Positions 10,501 through 21,879 of a stretch of DNA of 64,000 bases are shown in pieces. The translations under genes were made by a program, and so were the position numbers. The notes under the pieces are model-generated. The model did not search any database, had not been told where the DNA came from, and saw nothing but the letters and a program-made list of their open reading frames with translations. The stretch is taken from positions 131,173,632-131,237,631 of the forward strand of contig OX235270.1 in assembly GCA_944472135.2 (NCBI GenBank), written 5' to 3'. This DNA comes from Trichobilharzia regenti. Lineage: Eukaryota; Platyhelminthes; Trematoda; Strigeidida; Schistosomatidae. Numbering within the stretch: position 1 is the first letter of the stretch; each line of letters begins with the position of its first letter.

Positions 10501-13500
10501 AATTCTGTTACCTAAATCAATCTGTCGCAGCCTAACAAATAAACTCGATTATTACCTGTTTGCTCAATCTAAATCGATATTTCCTCACAGAGCGACATGA
10601 GCTAGTAGTTCAGTTTAGTCTACAAGTGTCTAACCGAGTGACACGGAGCTCCCACAATTCATCGAAGTCCTGGCCAGATGGCGGTATAACCAATTCTCAC
10701 ACAATAGGTACACCTTGTAGCATATAACAATGAAATGAATGTAGCTTCTGAGGAACTTCGTTATTATCTTTATTTGCCTAACCGATTTTGTGAAGCCACA
10801 ACCACATCATGGAAACGGTTGTAGTCGTGTGAAATAATGATAATCACTTTACTAATTAACTGAATGCATCAAAAATTCAATAACCCATGGATTTTAGTCA
10901 ACACGAACTTATTATTGAATTGAATTTTTGATTTTCCCGTCGATTGATTGGACCGAAGTGCGTTTGAAACTACGGGCACTGGGTTCGAGCCTCAGTGGGA
11001 ACACCATCACTCACTGAGAAATGCAGGTACATCCAGCTAAAGAGTCCCAAATAGGACGAAATGCGCATCCTGGATTCCACTGCTAGCCACCATCCACCAA
11101 TTGAACACGAACTTATGATATGCCATATCAGACCACTCAAGATTAGCTATTTTCAAATCCATATTGGCTATCATACTTCATGATAGTCATGCTCAAACAA
11201 AATAGGCGAATAATTATATCGACAGACAATGCTAGCAGCTGAAGAAGTGATCAACTTTCTTAGAATCAAATCCATCATTTGATCTTTTGTATTGCCAGTA
11301 TGCTTAAACAGCTAGCCGGCATTTGGGTGGTTTGAATCGATCCCACTCTCTGAGTTGAGTCTATCAGGGACACTGATGATGAATTAAGTGCAGACGAGCC
11401 AAACGACTGTCCAGTGTCTAAATAAATTCGATCTGGTTAGTGAATAACTTCTTTAAACTGAGGGAAACTGAACGATTTGGCCATCTCAGCAGAATCCCTT
11501 CGCGCATACTGATGACGACTTTGGTCGTGAAACGTCAAAATGATAGTCGAATATTTACTTAGCATGCATTCAGATTTTCAAAGCTCATTTCACTAAGAAG
11601 TATAAGTTTCATAGTTAGTAAGCGAACTGGCAACTATCATAGCCTATCAATAACACTTTGAGTGCACTGGTTCAGAATTTCACACATGAAGGAAGCAACT
11701 GTTCAACAGTCCTTGGTATTTAATGCTAGTTTTAAATTCGGGCGACTATTAATACTACTCGGATACTTTGTATCGTTAATAGAATGACCGTTAGTCATTC
11801 AGTGTATAAATGCTTGTTTTATTTTGAGACGCCCACCATCTTGTTTTCGTTTCACTCTGCAGTCTAGTAAAGGTAACTTACCCTGGTCATCTTTCAGACC
11901 GAAAGCGGATTCGTTTCCGTTTACTACTGAGTTCATTGGTGTGTAAAAACCTAGGGATATGCTCAAACTTCAACACATTGAATGAGTCATCCACATATCC
12001 CACCCCCATAAAATTGGATGAGCTTGTTTCTTCTTTGAATTTTTGACATAGTGTGAAAGAAATTCAATGTAATAATTCATTCTCAATCCTTGAATGATTA
12101 ATATCTAATGTTGTGGAAACTAGAGGGTGGTTGAGTAGTCTAAGTTCAATTATATCTATGTATACATTCTTATCCCACCTAACATCCATTTTCCCTGTTA
12201 AAGGAGTGCTCATTAAGATAAAAGTGCCATCTTTTGTGCTACATACTCATTGTAGAAAAGTAGCAAGTTATAGTATCACTTTTTTATTTTGTAGTTAAGC
12301 GCTTTATTGGAAAGTTGTGTATTACTCGTATTACTGTAACTTAAAACAAGCAACAACTTTGAAAGAAGCAGTATTGAACGGATTTATAAATTTCAGTAGG
12401 ACTCGTCACCTGAATACTCTATGAACATTATTAATTATATAATTTTTTAAGGTTAAATACATAAAAACACACAGTGTTACATGAATAGAATATACTGCCT
12501 TAAAGGACTATATAAGAATAGCTGACATATACCTATGGTATATTGGCGACGTATTCACAGTATGCAGAGGTACGGTCAAAGTCGAGATAATGTCAGAAGA
12601 ATTTAATTCATACCGTGCTAGTATGAAATTTAAGATGGAACATGAACACAATAACTCCACACATTTTTTGGATGTAAGTCTCTTCAGATGGGCTGACAGA
12701 ACTCTAGAGAGAGAGGGAGCTATATACAGAAAGCCAACTTAGAGAGGAAAATTCGTACATTTCAATAGCTTCCTCCTCGCTCAGTACTAAAGGAGTCTGG
12801 TTAGAACAAGAAAGATATGTTCAAGTAGCAGACTAGACTATAAAGAGAAATTCTTGAGGGAGATTCTAGTGAGAAATGAGTATTCGAAACGAGTAAAAGA
12901 ACCTATGATACTGCTAATATGTTACTCACAAGAACAACATAGGCGATAGTGTAAGCAACAGGCAAAGATGAGACAACGACCCTAGACACATCAAAATTTG
13001 TACATCAGTTTTACTTGTGTTTATGAAAGCCAGTGTATTGGACGTACGGAAAGATATCTGTCAGTTCGCGCTGGCGAAGACTTCCTCAAATAGATTTCTA
13101 GTACTTATGATGGCATCCCAAGGGACTAAATCACATGAAATTTATTGGACTGTGATCATACAGTAATGCTGAGTAAAAAAGCTTTATAGTTATTATCAAG
13201 CTATTTTAATTAACCAGATTTATAGAAGCCGGATTTGTCTGTGTATGCAAAAGGAGACAGTAGTTAGCTTAAATATACTTTGGTAGGACACTTTAATCAT
13301 ACCTTTATAATTTGCTTTCTTTCCCTCTTCTTTTTACAACGCTTTTTCCATAGTTATTTGTAGTGCTCCTATTATCACTATTTTATCTGATCAACTGGTA
13401 GTTTTCTTAGGATATGTGCAAATCAAAAATCATAGTTGAGTATTGATGATTTTGATGTATAGTGTTACAACTACTACACTTATGAGCTTCAATCAGACAT

Positions 13501-14279
13501 GTAAAAATCATGTTAATTTATTCCTAAATGGTATATATCTGTTTATTATGAAGTTTCATTGAAATTTCAATATTATTATCATCATATCTAGACGCTTATA
13601 ACTTGATTAATTCTACGACAATCATTCCATTCTGCAATGTTAATAGTTTGCCTTGATTGGTGAATATTATTCACTTAATGATGACGTTAACAGGTTATCA
13701 CTCACATTCATCGTTTTGCGAGTCATAGATTGCTTGAAACTGATCCTTAATTGTTGTTAAAATATTCATGAGTTTGCATGTCTGTGCGTTAAACTTGAAA
13801 AGCAGTTGTGTATATAACAACGTTTATAGAGGAGTATTCAGCTGATGAGTCCCTCCACTGAAATTTATGAATTCGTCTAAATACTACTTTTTACGACAGT
13901 TGTTGCTTGCTTTAAATTTACTATGAGAAAGAAATATTTTCAATTATTATCATTATTTTTATTATTACTGAGGTATCTAAACTCCAAATGTTTCCACACA
14001 CACATAATTTATATTTTGCTTCATTTTTCCCCTATTTCTGTTGTATTTTTTCTTTTCATGTGAAATGCACACCATTTTATTAGGTATCAGACGTTCATTT
14101 ACTGGATAAGTTAATTGAAACCATAGAAGACAAAGAGAATCAGAATAGTAATAATAATGATTTCTGCAAAGACAAAATAATTACATCAACACTAACACAA
14201 AATACTGAAAGGAGGAGGCAAGGCTTAAAACTACTGGATACAAATCAACCAACCCATTCCGTTCAATATTTCAATGCAA

Positions 14280-14284
<5 letters not shown>
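7573..14284 (+). CDS. bHLH transcription factor, five C-terminal exons; N-terminus not found
   Basis: Exons joined at GT-AG sites in consistent phase: 7573-7656, 9246-9407, 10033-10128, 10263-10314, 14091-14284 (stop TAA). The first exon encodes a basic region and helix 1 (ERLRRRQINDRLIRLRDIL); after the intron in the loop, exon 2 gives helix 2 (KRIYILKSAVDRLRTIQ). Such proteins dimerise and bind E-box-like DNA in the nucleus. The loop is short and helix 2 most resembles Myc-type IILKKAT, but the basic region lacks the canonical H/N-x3-E-x-x-R-R spacing, so the subgroup is uncertain. Downstream are a basic, Arg-rich helical stretch (VEQYRRRFERVEYDRIRSLL) and an Asn-rich C-terminus. Modelled length is 195 residues. 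Introns carry SINEs and a Penelope fragment. An alternative last exon may read on through 10263-10352 to TAG, and 14084 is an alternative acceptor for the last exon. Confidence 0.68.
8019..8170 (+). repeat. Degenerate Smα-like SINE
   Basis: The segment GGAAACACCATCAGTCATCG, then GAGTTCAGAGTAGGACGAAT and a GATTCCATTTGTAT tail, parallels the SINE at 10955-11103. The hammerhead-like core (about 8103-8131) is too decayed to expect cleavage. Confidence 0.5.
8842..8960 (+). repeat. Degenerate Smα-like SINE
   Basis: Contains a B-box (GGGTTCGATCTCTG) followed by CTGAAGAGCTCCAAACGAGT and AAAACAGCCATCCACTAATC, in the order seen in the other SINE copies. It lies in the first modelled intron of the bHLH gene. 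Confidence 0.5.
9408..10032. other. Second modelled intron of the bHLH gene
   Basis: 625 bp, AT-rich, GT at 9408 and AG at 10031-10032. No repeat or second gene recognised. Confidence 0.55.
10955..11103 (+). repeat. Smα-like SINE with hammerhead-derived core
   Basis: A pol III B-box (GGTTCGAGCC, near 10983) is followed at 11037-11065 by a hammerhead-like segment with stem II GTCCC-AAATA-GGAC and the GAAA strand. It ends with GGATTCCACTGCTAGCCACC. Known schistosome Smα SINEs carry a hammerhead ribozyme here. In this copy the CUGAUGA strand reads CTAAAGA, changing the catalytic G, so it is probably inactive. Confidence 0.7.
11104..11508. other. Intron DNA of the bHLH gene
   Basis: Decayed repeat-like sequence with no recognised frame. 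Part of it (about 11270-11560) may be the leader region of a Penelope-like element, given the ribozyme-like motif that follows. Confidence 0.35.
11509..11536 (+). ncRNA. Possible hammerhead ribozyme remnant
   Basis: CTGATGA is followed by a hairpin CGAC-TTTG-GTCG, then one extra T and GAAACGTC. This is the order CUGANGA, stem II, GAAA of a minimal hammerhead as found in Penelope-like elements. I see no convincing stem I. A Penelope coding fragment begins about 1 kb downstream on the same strand, which fits. Confidence 0.4.
11561..12539. other. Intron DNA of the bHLH gene
   Basis: No coding region or repeat family recognised. It might be decayed interior of the Penelope-like element. Confidence 0.3.
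12540..13330 (+). pseudogene. Penelope-like element, RT C-terminus and GIY-YIG remnant
   Basis: Broken frames spell the end of a Penelope reverse transcriptase: MEHEHNNSTHFLDVSLFR, then GAIYRKPT and KFVHFNSF. About 300 bp on, YESQCIGRTERYLSVRAGED matches the start of the GIY-YIG endonuclease that Penelope-like elements carry after the RT. Stops and frameshifts throughout make it inactive. It sits in the last long intron of the bHLH gene. Confidence 0.65.
13331..14090. other. 3' part of the last bHLH intron
   Basis: AT-rich, ends with a pyrimidine-rich tract and the acceptor ATTAGGTATCAG at 14081-14090. No other feature seen. Confidence 0.45.
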
Positions 14285-14310
<26 letters not shown>

Positions 14311-14312
14311 GC
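14282..14312 (+). repeat. (TAA)n microsatellite at the bHLH stop codon
   Basis: The stop TAA (14282-14284) is the first unit of an uninterrupted run of about ten TAA/AAT units. Confidence 0.8.
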
Positions 14313-15014
14313 GATAATAATATGAATAGAGAAATTAATGAATCACAACAACAACCATGTATCAAATCAATCGAACCACCTAGTAGACATAATGAAAATG
14401 TTTCTAATATCAAGAAGTATTGGCGACCATGGGAAGATAATTAGTTATAATTATTTGACAAGTCGACAACTAATTAATTCACTTCACACCACTTTCAACC
14501 ATCTCAGTCTATCTGTGATTTCATTGTACTAACTAACGTCATCTTTCTATAATTAAGACAAGATATTCGATCGTTTGAAAGTTATTGTAAATACTGCGTG
14601 AGTTTGTTAAATATATACTAAAATTTGAAACTTAATTCTATCGATGGTGTGTTTCAACTATGGTAATACTGGGTATGGGTTTTTTATACTGATCATGTTG
14701 GAAAACTACATCCTAATCCATCTATTCCTCTGAACTAAGATAGTTGGTGAGTCACTGTACTCTCTGTGTCTTTTTCAGTACTGCTGATTATAATTCGGTC
14801 GAACTGCTAGCGTAGTGGCTTTAAGATATCTAATACAACTGCGGAGAACACCAATCAAGTTGTTTACACTTCCATCAACATGGATCTAAGGTCAACTCAG
14901 TATAAGAGCATTTCGCAAACGGATGGTTAACATCCAATAAAAAAAACTAAAAGATTCAGATGATGGCATCCCGTGAGAAAACATAATACTTAAATTGACT
15001 GAATCAGCAAACAA
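14313..15014. other. 3' side of the bHLH gene, no further gene
   Basis: Probably 3' untranslated and intergenic sequence. No clear motif beyond scattered AATAAA-like words. Confidence 0.35.
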
Positions 15015-15115
15015 AGTGGAGAATTTGGGTGCTACATGAAGTGTGACAACTTGAACTGTTGCACTTCTTTACAAATTCTTCTGTTGAAATTCAGTCAGTC
15101 AGTCAGGTTGTTGCG
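15015..15115 (+). repeat. SR2-like 3' end fragment
   Basis: GCTACATGAAGTGTGACAAC and the following ACTTCTTTACAAATTCTTCTG match the 3' terminus of the full-length SR2-like element (63845-63916). It ends in a TCAG repeat, like the CAGA repeat ending the full copy. Confidence 0.55.
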
Positions 15116-15239
15116 GAGACTTATGAGATGCTTTTGCTCTTTGTTATGTTCTAACCTGATTGGAATCAGTCTTCTTGTGTCTATCAGTTCGGATAAAGCA
15201 GGAGAAATACAGTAGCACTTACTAACTCTAGTTCGCGGG

Positions 15240-15815
15240 TTATCAGCAGTCTTTACCACTGTTTCTGCAGCTGACGGGATATTATGCCAGGCGAATATGG
15301 GTGATGATCAGGAAAGCCTTGTGTGCTTGTGCAAGTGATTGGGCGGTTACTACTGCCTACCTGCCCACAATATAGAAGTTGATTTCTTATTGAAATACCC
15401 GAAACAGTAGGAGCATTAGTGCTGCATGGTTTCAAAGTCAAGGGGATAACTACTCGTGGTCAGTAACACACAGCCTGTTCGAAGTGTCTTTTACATATAT
15501 TTCCATCTCACCTCCTGCTATGAACCGCTGGCAATCACAGAGACGAGAGGCAGAAAATCTGGCCTGTTCGTCGATTGAGGGAGACACCTACTTCTTTTCA
15601 CGATCCCACTCGCCAACGGTGGGACTTTTCCCTCTAACCACCATCAAAGTATGGGCGAATTAAACAATGATGGTGACTACTTTTAGTTTGACCGCGATCC
15701 AGGCTACTTCTCTGGCATGGTGGACCTGCAGAAGCACTCTTTTCAGCCAATATAGAACATCGGGTCGAGTTTTGCAAGCCTAACCACCCCTTCAAGGTAG
15801 CAGCTATCGGTTGGA
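15240..15815 (-). mobile_element. SR2-like 5' region, minus strand
   Basis: The reverse complement starts TCCAACCGATAGCTGCTACC, parallel to the first bases of the full-length element at 60131, and continues with sequence like its 5' untranslated region and N-terminal segment (about 60460-60560). Stops interrupt the frame. The 5' terminus at 15815 is informative for the ribozyme-like fold described for 60131-60210. Confidence 0.55.
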
Positions 15816-16588
15816 GGCAAGGAATGAGACCTTGCATTGACCCAGGTTAGAAATGCGAGTGCTCTAAAGAAGCGATATGGAGCACTGGTCAAAGTGAGTA
15901 CTACTAAGTGAAACCGACCCTACAACACTTTGTAACCTGAGAAAACTTTACCTATAGTTGTGCTTTTTCACGCAATATTAAACCTAACTTAGCAAACATA
16001 GTAAATTAAAACGTTTCACTCATCTACCTTGGGCAGCGTTAAAGCAAATTTCAAACAACTTGTGAGTTGTATGAGATCTAAGTGATACAGCTCACTAACG
16101 AAATTGTCCAGTTCATGTTTGTGACAATTACAACCCATTTACGGAGTGGTGAAAAACGCCATTATTTTCGCGTCTGCACTTCAAGGAAGATACTCTGACG
16201 GACAATCTATCCCAAAGTATGACCACAGTTCAACCTAGATTACATTCGAATCAGGCTAATAGTGGTTTATGAATGTGACAATCAGTCCAACTTTATGGAT
16301 CCTAGCATAAAACGAAGAAATGATAAGGGAATTAAAAAACTATTTATCAGGAGGATGGATGGATTATGTACTACTTAAATCATCAGTCTCAGTTCAATTG
16401 GTTACACGTGAAGTTTGGACGAAAACCTCCACATCAGTGCAAGAGCGTCACGTTCATAAAATTACTGTGATGAGCTCACCATTGTTGGGAGGAGTCTTAT
16501 GGAAAGTGGAGATTCAAAGAAGTCCATAAGGAAGTATAGAAGAAGGGAAATGTCCATATCGAATCCCGTAATAATTGAGTAAAAACCA
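15816..16588. other. No gene recognised
   Basis: Moderately AT-rich DNA. A short frame at 16320-16529 has no family motif. Confidence 0.35.
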
Positions 16589-16770
16589 TATTAGTTTGTT
16601 TATTAGATGTATCACACAGTGAAACAGTATTATTTACTGGATGACATTTCGAACAAAATTTATTATTCATAATCATCCAGTAAATAATACTGTTTCACTG
16701 AGTGATACATCTAATAAAAAGACTAATATGGAATTACTTGCTACCACAATCCCCAAGTTTTACTCATATA
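16589..16770. repeat. Foldback (MITE-like) insertion with 13-bp target duplication
   Basis: Arms 16586-16644 and 16673-16731 are inverted repeats of 59 nt matching at 56 positions, around a 28-nt loop. The insertion is flanked by the direct repeat TGAGTAAAAACCA (576-588 and 771-783 past 16000). The arm overlaps the left duplication by three bases. No coding capacity. Confidence 0.75.
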
Positions 16771-17716
16771 TGAGTAAAAACCAGTTTTTATGTGCGTGTG
16801 TGTGAAACAGTGAAAGAGGTAGAAAAGGCATCGGTAATAGGTAACATCAGACAACGATTTAGGAAAACAGACTGCAAAACGTACGCAGATGATAAGCGAG
16901 ACAACCTCCTATAAAAGCAGAGTCTTAATTACCTCTCAGGGTAGACGACTGGGACGTTGGAAAGAATATTTTAGGGAACAATTTAACTGGCCACCAGACA
17001 CACTCTACTTGCCCACCATCCAACAGCAGACTGAATTGGATGTCCCCGTTGAAAACTGAGGTTACACAGGATATCTCTGATCTGAAACGAGGTAAAGTAA
17101 CAGACACTAATGAAATTATTCTGAAGGAGTTTAAGTACACTGTTGTCCAACTGACATCTCGCTTGGTTAAGGCTTCAGGTAACGTCTTAAAATCAGAAAT
17201 AGGCCCACTAGACTGGTGTAAGTTACTTTTTATCACAGTTGTAGAGAATGGCGACAAGTCTTCCTATAATAGTCATGGGAGCATAAGCTCGACTAACATA
17301 GTATCTAAGTTCAGTAATCATGTGTAGACTAAGTGGTGCCCGAGAGAAACAAATCCGAGAAAGCCAGTCGATCTTCATGCCAAGAGGGCTGTGTATTGAC
17401 CATACATCCACCCTTTGACACACTTCGAAACATAAACGTACTCACCAGCACCCAACACCAGCTGCATTTCTTGACTTGAAAGCTGAATTTGACTCCGTAG
17501 ACTGAGATGTGTTATGGAAATTTTCAGCGGTGAAGGAAGTGCCGAGAAAGTATATCTCAACAAACAAGACACTCTACTCGGAGTTCATGTAGCCGTTTAA
17601 GACTTTGAAGACAATTGTCATCTAAAGTGATGACAACTAGTAGTATCCATCAGGGATGCTCACTATCTTCATTTCTGTTTAAATTCATCATAAATGTACT
17701 AACGGAATCGACCCTA

Positions 17717-18022
17717 TAAAGTTATATTTGTAAAATCTCAGCGAAATTGAAATGATTAATTCCAACGTTTCGTTCGGCAATCTGGTCCGAACTTCTTCAG
17801 GGAAATTAATCGAAATTAACATAACAAAGTTTTATATATAAAGGGACACATCTTGTTTTTAAAATTCTTGTCCAATCATGAATCGTGCAACAGGTATCAA
17901 CATGTATCATAAATAAATAAATAGAATTGTATGTTTACAAATATAACTTTATAAATGTCTACTTCTCATTCAGCGCCCAATTATTTTGCAACTATCCGAT
18001 CAAATCTTGATCACAGTTCGTA
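17717..18022 (-). mobile_element. 306-bp insertion with a Penelope-type hammerhead motif
   Basis: Flanked by the 13-bp duplication GGAATCGACCCTA (17704-17716, 18023-18035), which restores continuity of the SR2-like sequence. It has no frame. The minus strand carries the hammerhead-like fold given next, so I infer a Penelope-like terminal-repeat fragment. Confidence 0.6.
17754..17811 (-). ncRNA. Hammerhead-like ribozyme motif, Penelope type
   Basis: On the minus strand: stem I strand GATTAATTTCC, then CTGAAGA, stem II GTTCGG-ACCAGATTG-CCGAAC, then GAAA, CGTT and the second stem I strand GGAATTAATC. Order and pairing fit a type-I hammerhead with a minimal stem III, as described for Penelope-like elements. 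An A-C pair at the base of stem II and the one-base bulge in stem I may weaken it. Confidence 0.55.
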
Positions 18023-18600
18023 GGAATCGACCCTAATTGACTACAGCAACTAATAGATTGACTCGCTACCAAGGGACGGTCTTGTTCACTCAGAATATGC
18101 GGATGATTTTGTCCTCCTAGGTGAAGACGCTGATAAAACACTGAGTCTTCTGTGCACCTTGAGCAGAAACCTTCGAATGTTTGGTATGATAATCACCCCT
18201 GCCAGATGTAGGATGATGCTGCAGGACTGAACCGCACTGAATTCTAACTTAAACATAGGGAGTGAAGTGGTTCAGCGCGTCTACTACTTCACATATTTGG
18301 GAAGTTGTATCAGCTGCAAAGAACGGTTTCCCGATGAAATCATTTAGCTAATAAAAGGGCTCGTGTGTCATTATCCAAAAGAAACTCATATCTGGCGTAG
18401 ACGTGATATCAGGTTGTCAGTCAGAGGAGGTATGTAATGAACAGCAATTCACTCTGTCCTCAGTCATGGTCGTGAGATGTGGCTGTTGAGAGTGAAACAC
18501 TTGAAGATGCCAGTTGTCTTTGACCATATGTGCCGGTGTCCCATCTCCTGTGCTCATTAGTACAATATGATGGTATGAGCGACACTGAGGTTAGGCGTAT

Positions 18601-19030
18601 AAGGTTCGCTGTGGATTTCCTAACTTTATTCATAACTGTGTCTATTGATTTATTAATTTCCTCATATGGTCCTGTTTCTATGTGAGCATTCACCTTGTCC
18701 AAATAGTCTGATTTGTCTAATCCTACTGTTGCATTTCCTTTGTCTTTTTGATTACTATATCCTTGTTATTCTTAAGGTGTTTTAGGGCTTCTATCTCTTG
18801 TTTTGTCAGGTTAGGCTTTCCACGTTTTTGTCTTTTCAATGTAAGTGGAAATTGTGCCCGTACTTCGTCAGCGGTTTTTTCGTCTATCCCACTTAGTGCT
18901 ATTCCTACTTTAAGCATGACATACTCAGGTTTCAGCTTGTCAACCGCCACATTGAAATTTAGTCCCTTTTCTAATACACTTATTTCTGTATATATGTGTT
19001 GAGAGACTTTCTGCTTCCAAGACACTGCGT
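18601..19030 (-). pseudogene. Penelope-like element, N-terminal part of RT
   Basis: Minus-strand frames contain KGLNFNVAVDKLKPEYVM, TKQEIEALKHLKNNKDIVI and, after a frame break, DYLDKVNAHIETGPYEEI. These resemble the conserved N-terminal region of Penelope RTs (…LNF…; EIEALKxLxxNxDIVI; D-Y-x-x-K). The KADKGN segment is damaged. Confidence 0.65.
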
Positions 19031-19149
19031 AATATCTTATTTAGACGGGCAGTAGTTCATCCCTACCATCCTTAACACTTCTGGAGTCATGACATCATAT
19101 CCTGTTGCATTGTTTTACTTCGTTTCACTTATACCAGACTGAGAACTTT

Positions 19150-19570
19150 ATATGTGGTACCTATCGAGTTCCCTGCCGACTAACCGACTACGATGATCGT
19201 CTTCTACAGTTCTTTCTGTTCAGATAATCATCAGTTCGTATTCACTACTAACTTTCGGAAGAAGGAGAGACTGCATATCCTAGTGACCTCCATCACCACA
19301 TCAACATTTAACTCAGAATGACCGCATAACGATAGCAAGGGTCAGTAGAAAACCCCCGCTTCTTCTGGAACACGTGCGTAGGATATGGTCTTGCTCTGGT
19401 TCGCGCACGTCTCTCCTTGCGATTAAATGGACATAAAATATTGTTGGCAGCGAAGCAATTACTTCCCCAACTAGATCAAGAAACTGAGTCCCTATATAAG
19501 AAATAAATAGCGAAACTAGTATTTGAGGTCTACAAAAAGATTCCTACTGAGGAATCCTGGTACTACCACT
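19150..19570 (+). mobile_element. SR2-like endonuclease/RT linker fragment
   Basis: Pieces such as FFWNTCVG, LVRARLSLRLNGHK and AKQLLPQLDQETESLYKK align with 61490-61625 of the full-length SR2-like element. Stops are frequent. Confidence 0.6.
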
Positions 19571-19577
19571 TTAATTG

Positions 19578-19972
19578 ACCTGACCAACGCTCAATTTATA
19601 GTCATTTATGTTACGTCATCCAACTTAATTGCTCAATTTCATTTCTAATCTAAATGGCATTATTATCTACCCCACTTCTACTTAGTCTCTACCTGTAATT
19701 ACCTCTGTTGCTAACCTGACCTAAGTTAAAACATTTTAGTCAATTGTATTACGTCATCTAACTTACTAACTCAATCTTAATTTAGTTGCTGTCCAATTAA
19801 CTTTGTTTCTATATTAGATCATTCTTTTATTACCTGATCAATTATCTAATTTTGACAAACCTCATGTACACACACACACTCAAATAATTATATATAAATG
19901 CGATTGTACAGCTATGTGAATGAATTCGCCGAAAAGAGTCTCTTCGCTGAACGTCTTCTCTTTTTCATATGA
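19578..19972 (+). repeat. 395-bp repeat, copy A, at the broken edge of gypsy pol
   Basis: By eye identical over 395 bp to 40127-40521. Both copies start ACCTGACCAACGCTC and end TTTTTCATATGA. It contains a TATA-like AATTATATATAAATGCG near its end and an AC run. Copy A abuts the protease end of the gypsy element and copy B abuts its gag end. Confidence 0.85.
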
Positions 19973-19977
19973 TATTT

Positions 19978-21715
19978 AGTCGACACAGGCGCCGAAGTCA
20001 GCGTCCTCCCTGCTACAGTGGCAGATCGACAGAAGGAACCTCCCTTCGACTTACAGGCTGCAAATGGTAAACCAGTTGCAGCCTTTGGTAGGAAATGCGT
20101 CTGCCTGAACGTAGGTTTACGCAAACCTATTCGGTGGATTTTCCTTCTCGCTGATGTCACAATACCCATCATTGGCACGGGCCTACTTAATCATCATGAT
20201 TCACGCGGAGATGTCCGCCGAAAACGACTGATTGACAATATTACTGGTCTGTCTATCAAAGGCATCACCTACATAAGACCCAGCTTGTCACCTATTAAGA
20301 TAAAGGGCAATCCTTGATCCAACTTTTCAACCTATTGTTGACAAATATCCGGAACTTAATTGCCCGTCGAACGATTTCTACCGTGCATAACCAGTAATGT
20401 TATGCACCACATTATTACCACAAGGCAACCCGTGACATCTAGAGCACGACGACTGGCTCCTGACAAACTGAGAATCGCTAGGAATGAGTTTGACCATATA
20501 CTCACCCTTGGCATCATTCGACCTTCGAATAGCCCATGGGCATCCGCACTTCATATGGTTCCGAAAAAGGATAGCAATGATTGGCGACCCACCGGTGATT
20601 ATCGGAAAGTGAATGCCGAAACAACCCCTGATTGCTACCCATTGCCCCATATGCACGACTTGATGGCAACATTATCTGGGGCAGCTATATTCTCTAAAAT
20701 CGACTTGGTTAAAGTGTATAACCATATCCCGATGGCAACAGAAGATATCCCGAAAACGGCTATCATAACGCCTTTCGGACTTTTTGAATTTCTACGTATG
20801 CCATTCGGTCTTCGGAATGCAGCCCAAACATTCCAACGCTTCATTGACGAAGTATTTCGCGGTCTCGACTTTGTATACGCATACTCAGACGACTGCCTCA
20901 TTGCCAGTTCAGACAAGGAAACTCACCTTAGACACTTGAACTTGGCATTTAACAGGTTACGCCAACATGGTGTTACCATTAATATTTAAAAGTGTCAAAT
21001 CGGTGTTGACTCACTCGACTTCCTGGGTCACACTATTGACTGCAACGGCATTCGCCCACTGGCTACTAAGTTCGAGGCTATACTGAACTTTCCAGAGCCT
21101 CAGACAGTGAAAAGTCTCCACACTTTTAATGGCTTAGTAAGTTATTATCGACGCTTTACTCCCAACTGTGCCTCTCTGATTCAGCCATTGACAAACTTCC
21201 TTCGAGGGAATAAGAAGTCCATAGGACTTGACGCGTCTGCTCGAAATGCTTTTACCCAGATTAAAAAAGCCATTGCGAATGCCACACTTCTGATGTATCA
21301 GGATCCAACGGCACCGTTAAGTATCTCGGTTGATGTATCAAACACTGCAATCGGCGCAGTTCTACAACAGCTAGTTAACAAAAAGTGGCAACCACTCGCC
21401 TTTTCCTCCAGGCGCTTTCGATTAGCTGAAACGAAGTACAGCACATTCGGCAGAGAACTTCTGGCTATGTACTGTGCTATACGCCATTTTCGACATTCAG
21501 TGGAGGGTCGTGAATTCATAATTTTTACTAACCACTAACCTCTGACGTGCTCTCTGAACTCACCTTCAGATAAGTATTCACCTAGGGAATCACGACAACT
21601 GGATTACGTCTCACAGTTTACATCAGATATTCGCCATGTTTCCGGAGTAAACAACACTGTCGCAGATGCCTTGTCGCGCGTTGTTCCCTCACCCAAATCG
21701 ACGACATAGACCTTG
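19978..21715 (+). pseudogene. pol: Gypsy protease, reverse transcriptase and RNase H
   Basis: Protease: VDTGAEVSVLP with DTG. RT: SNSPWASALHMVPKK, DWRPTGDYRKVNAET, FSKIDLVKVYNHIPM, TPFGLFEFLRMPFGLRNAAQ and the catalytic box YSDDCLIAS (usually YxDD). RNase H: SISVDVSNTAIGAVLQQ and LAETKYSTFGRELLAMY. Damage: stop at 20315-20317, a frameshift before 20360, a stop at 20987-20989, stop at NH* 21536-21538, then frameshifts to 21715 (RHVSGVNNTVADALSR). The closeness of the motifs to consensus suggests moderate age. Confidence 0.85.
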
Positions 21716-21879
21716 TAAAACTGGCTCGTCTTCAAAAAGAAGACACCGAGCTTCAACATGAGTTGTCGAAAAAAACTCTACAATTAGCTGAGAAACCCTT
21801 GGTATGGAAAGAGACACTATTCTATGCGACATTTCCACGAGTACTCCTCGCCCCACCGTGCCTAAAAGTTATCGCCGTA

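Larger units (their letters stand above)
16815..18600 (+). pseudogene. Decayed SR2-like reverse transcriptase region
   Basis: Translated pieces in all frames follow the full-length element at 60131-63916 from the RT linker through the palm to the C-terminal region: DKSSYNSHGSISSTNIVSK, then FLDLKAEFDSVD-like and VEYADD-like pieces, with many stops. It is interrupted by a 306-bp insertion at 17717-18022. Confidence 0.65.
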
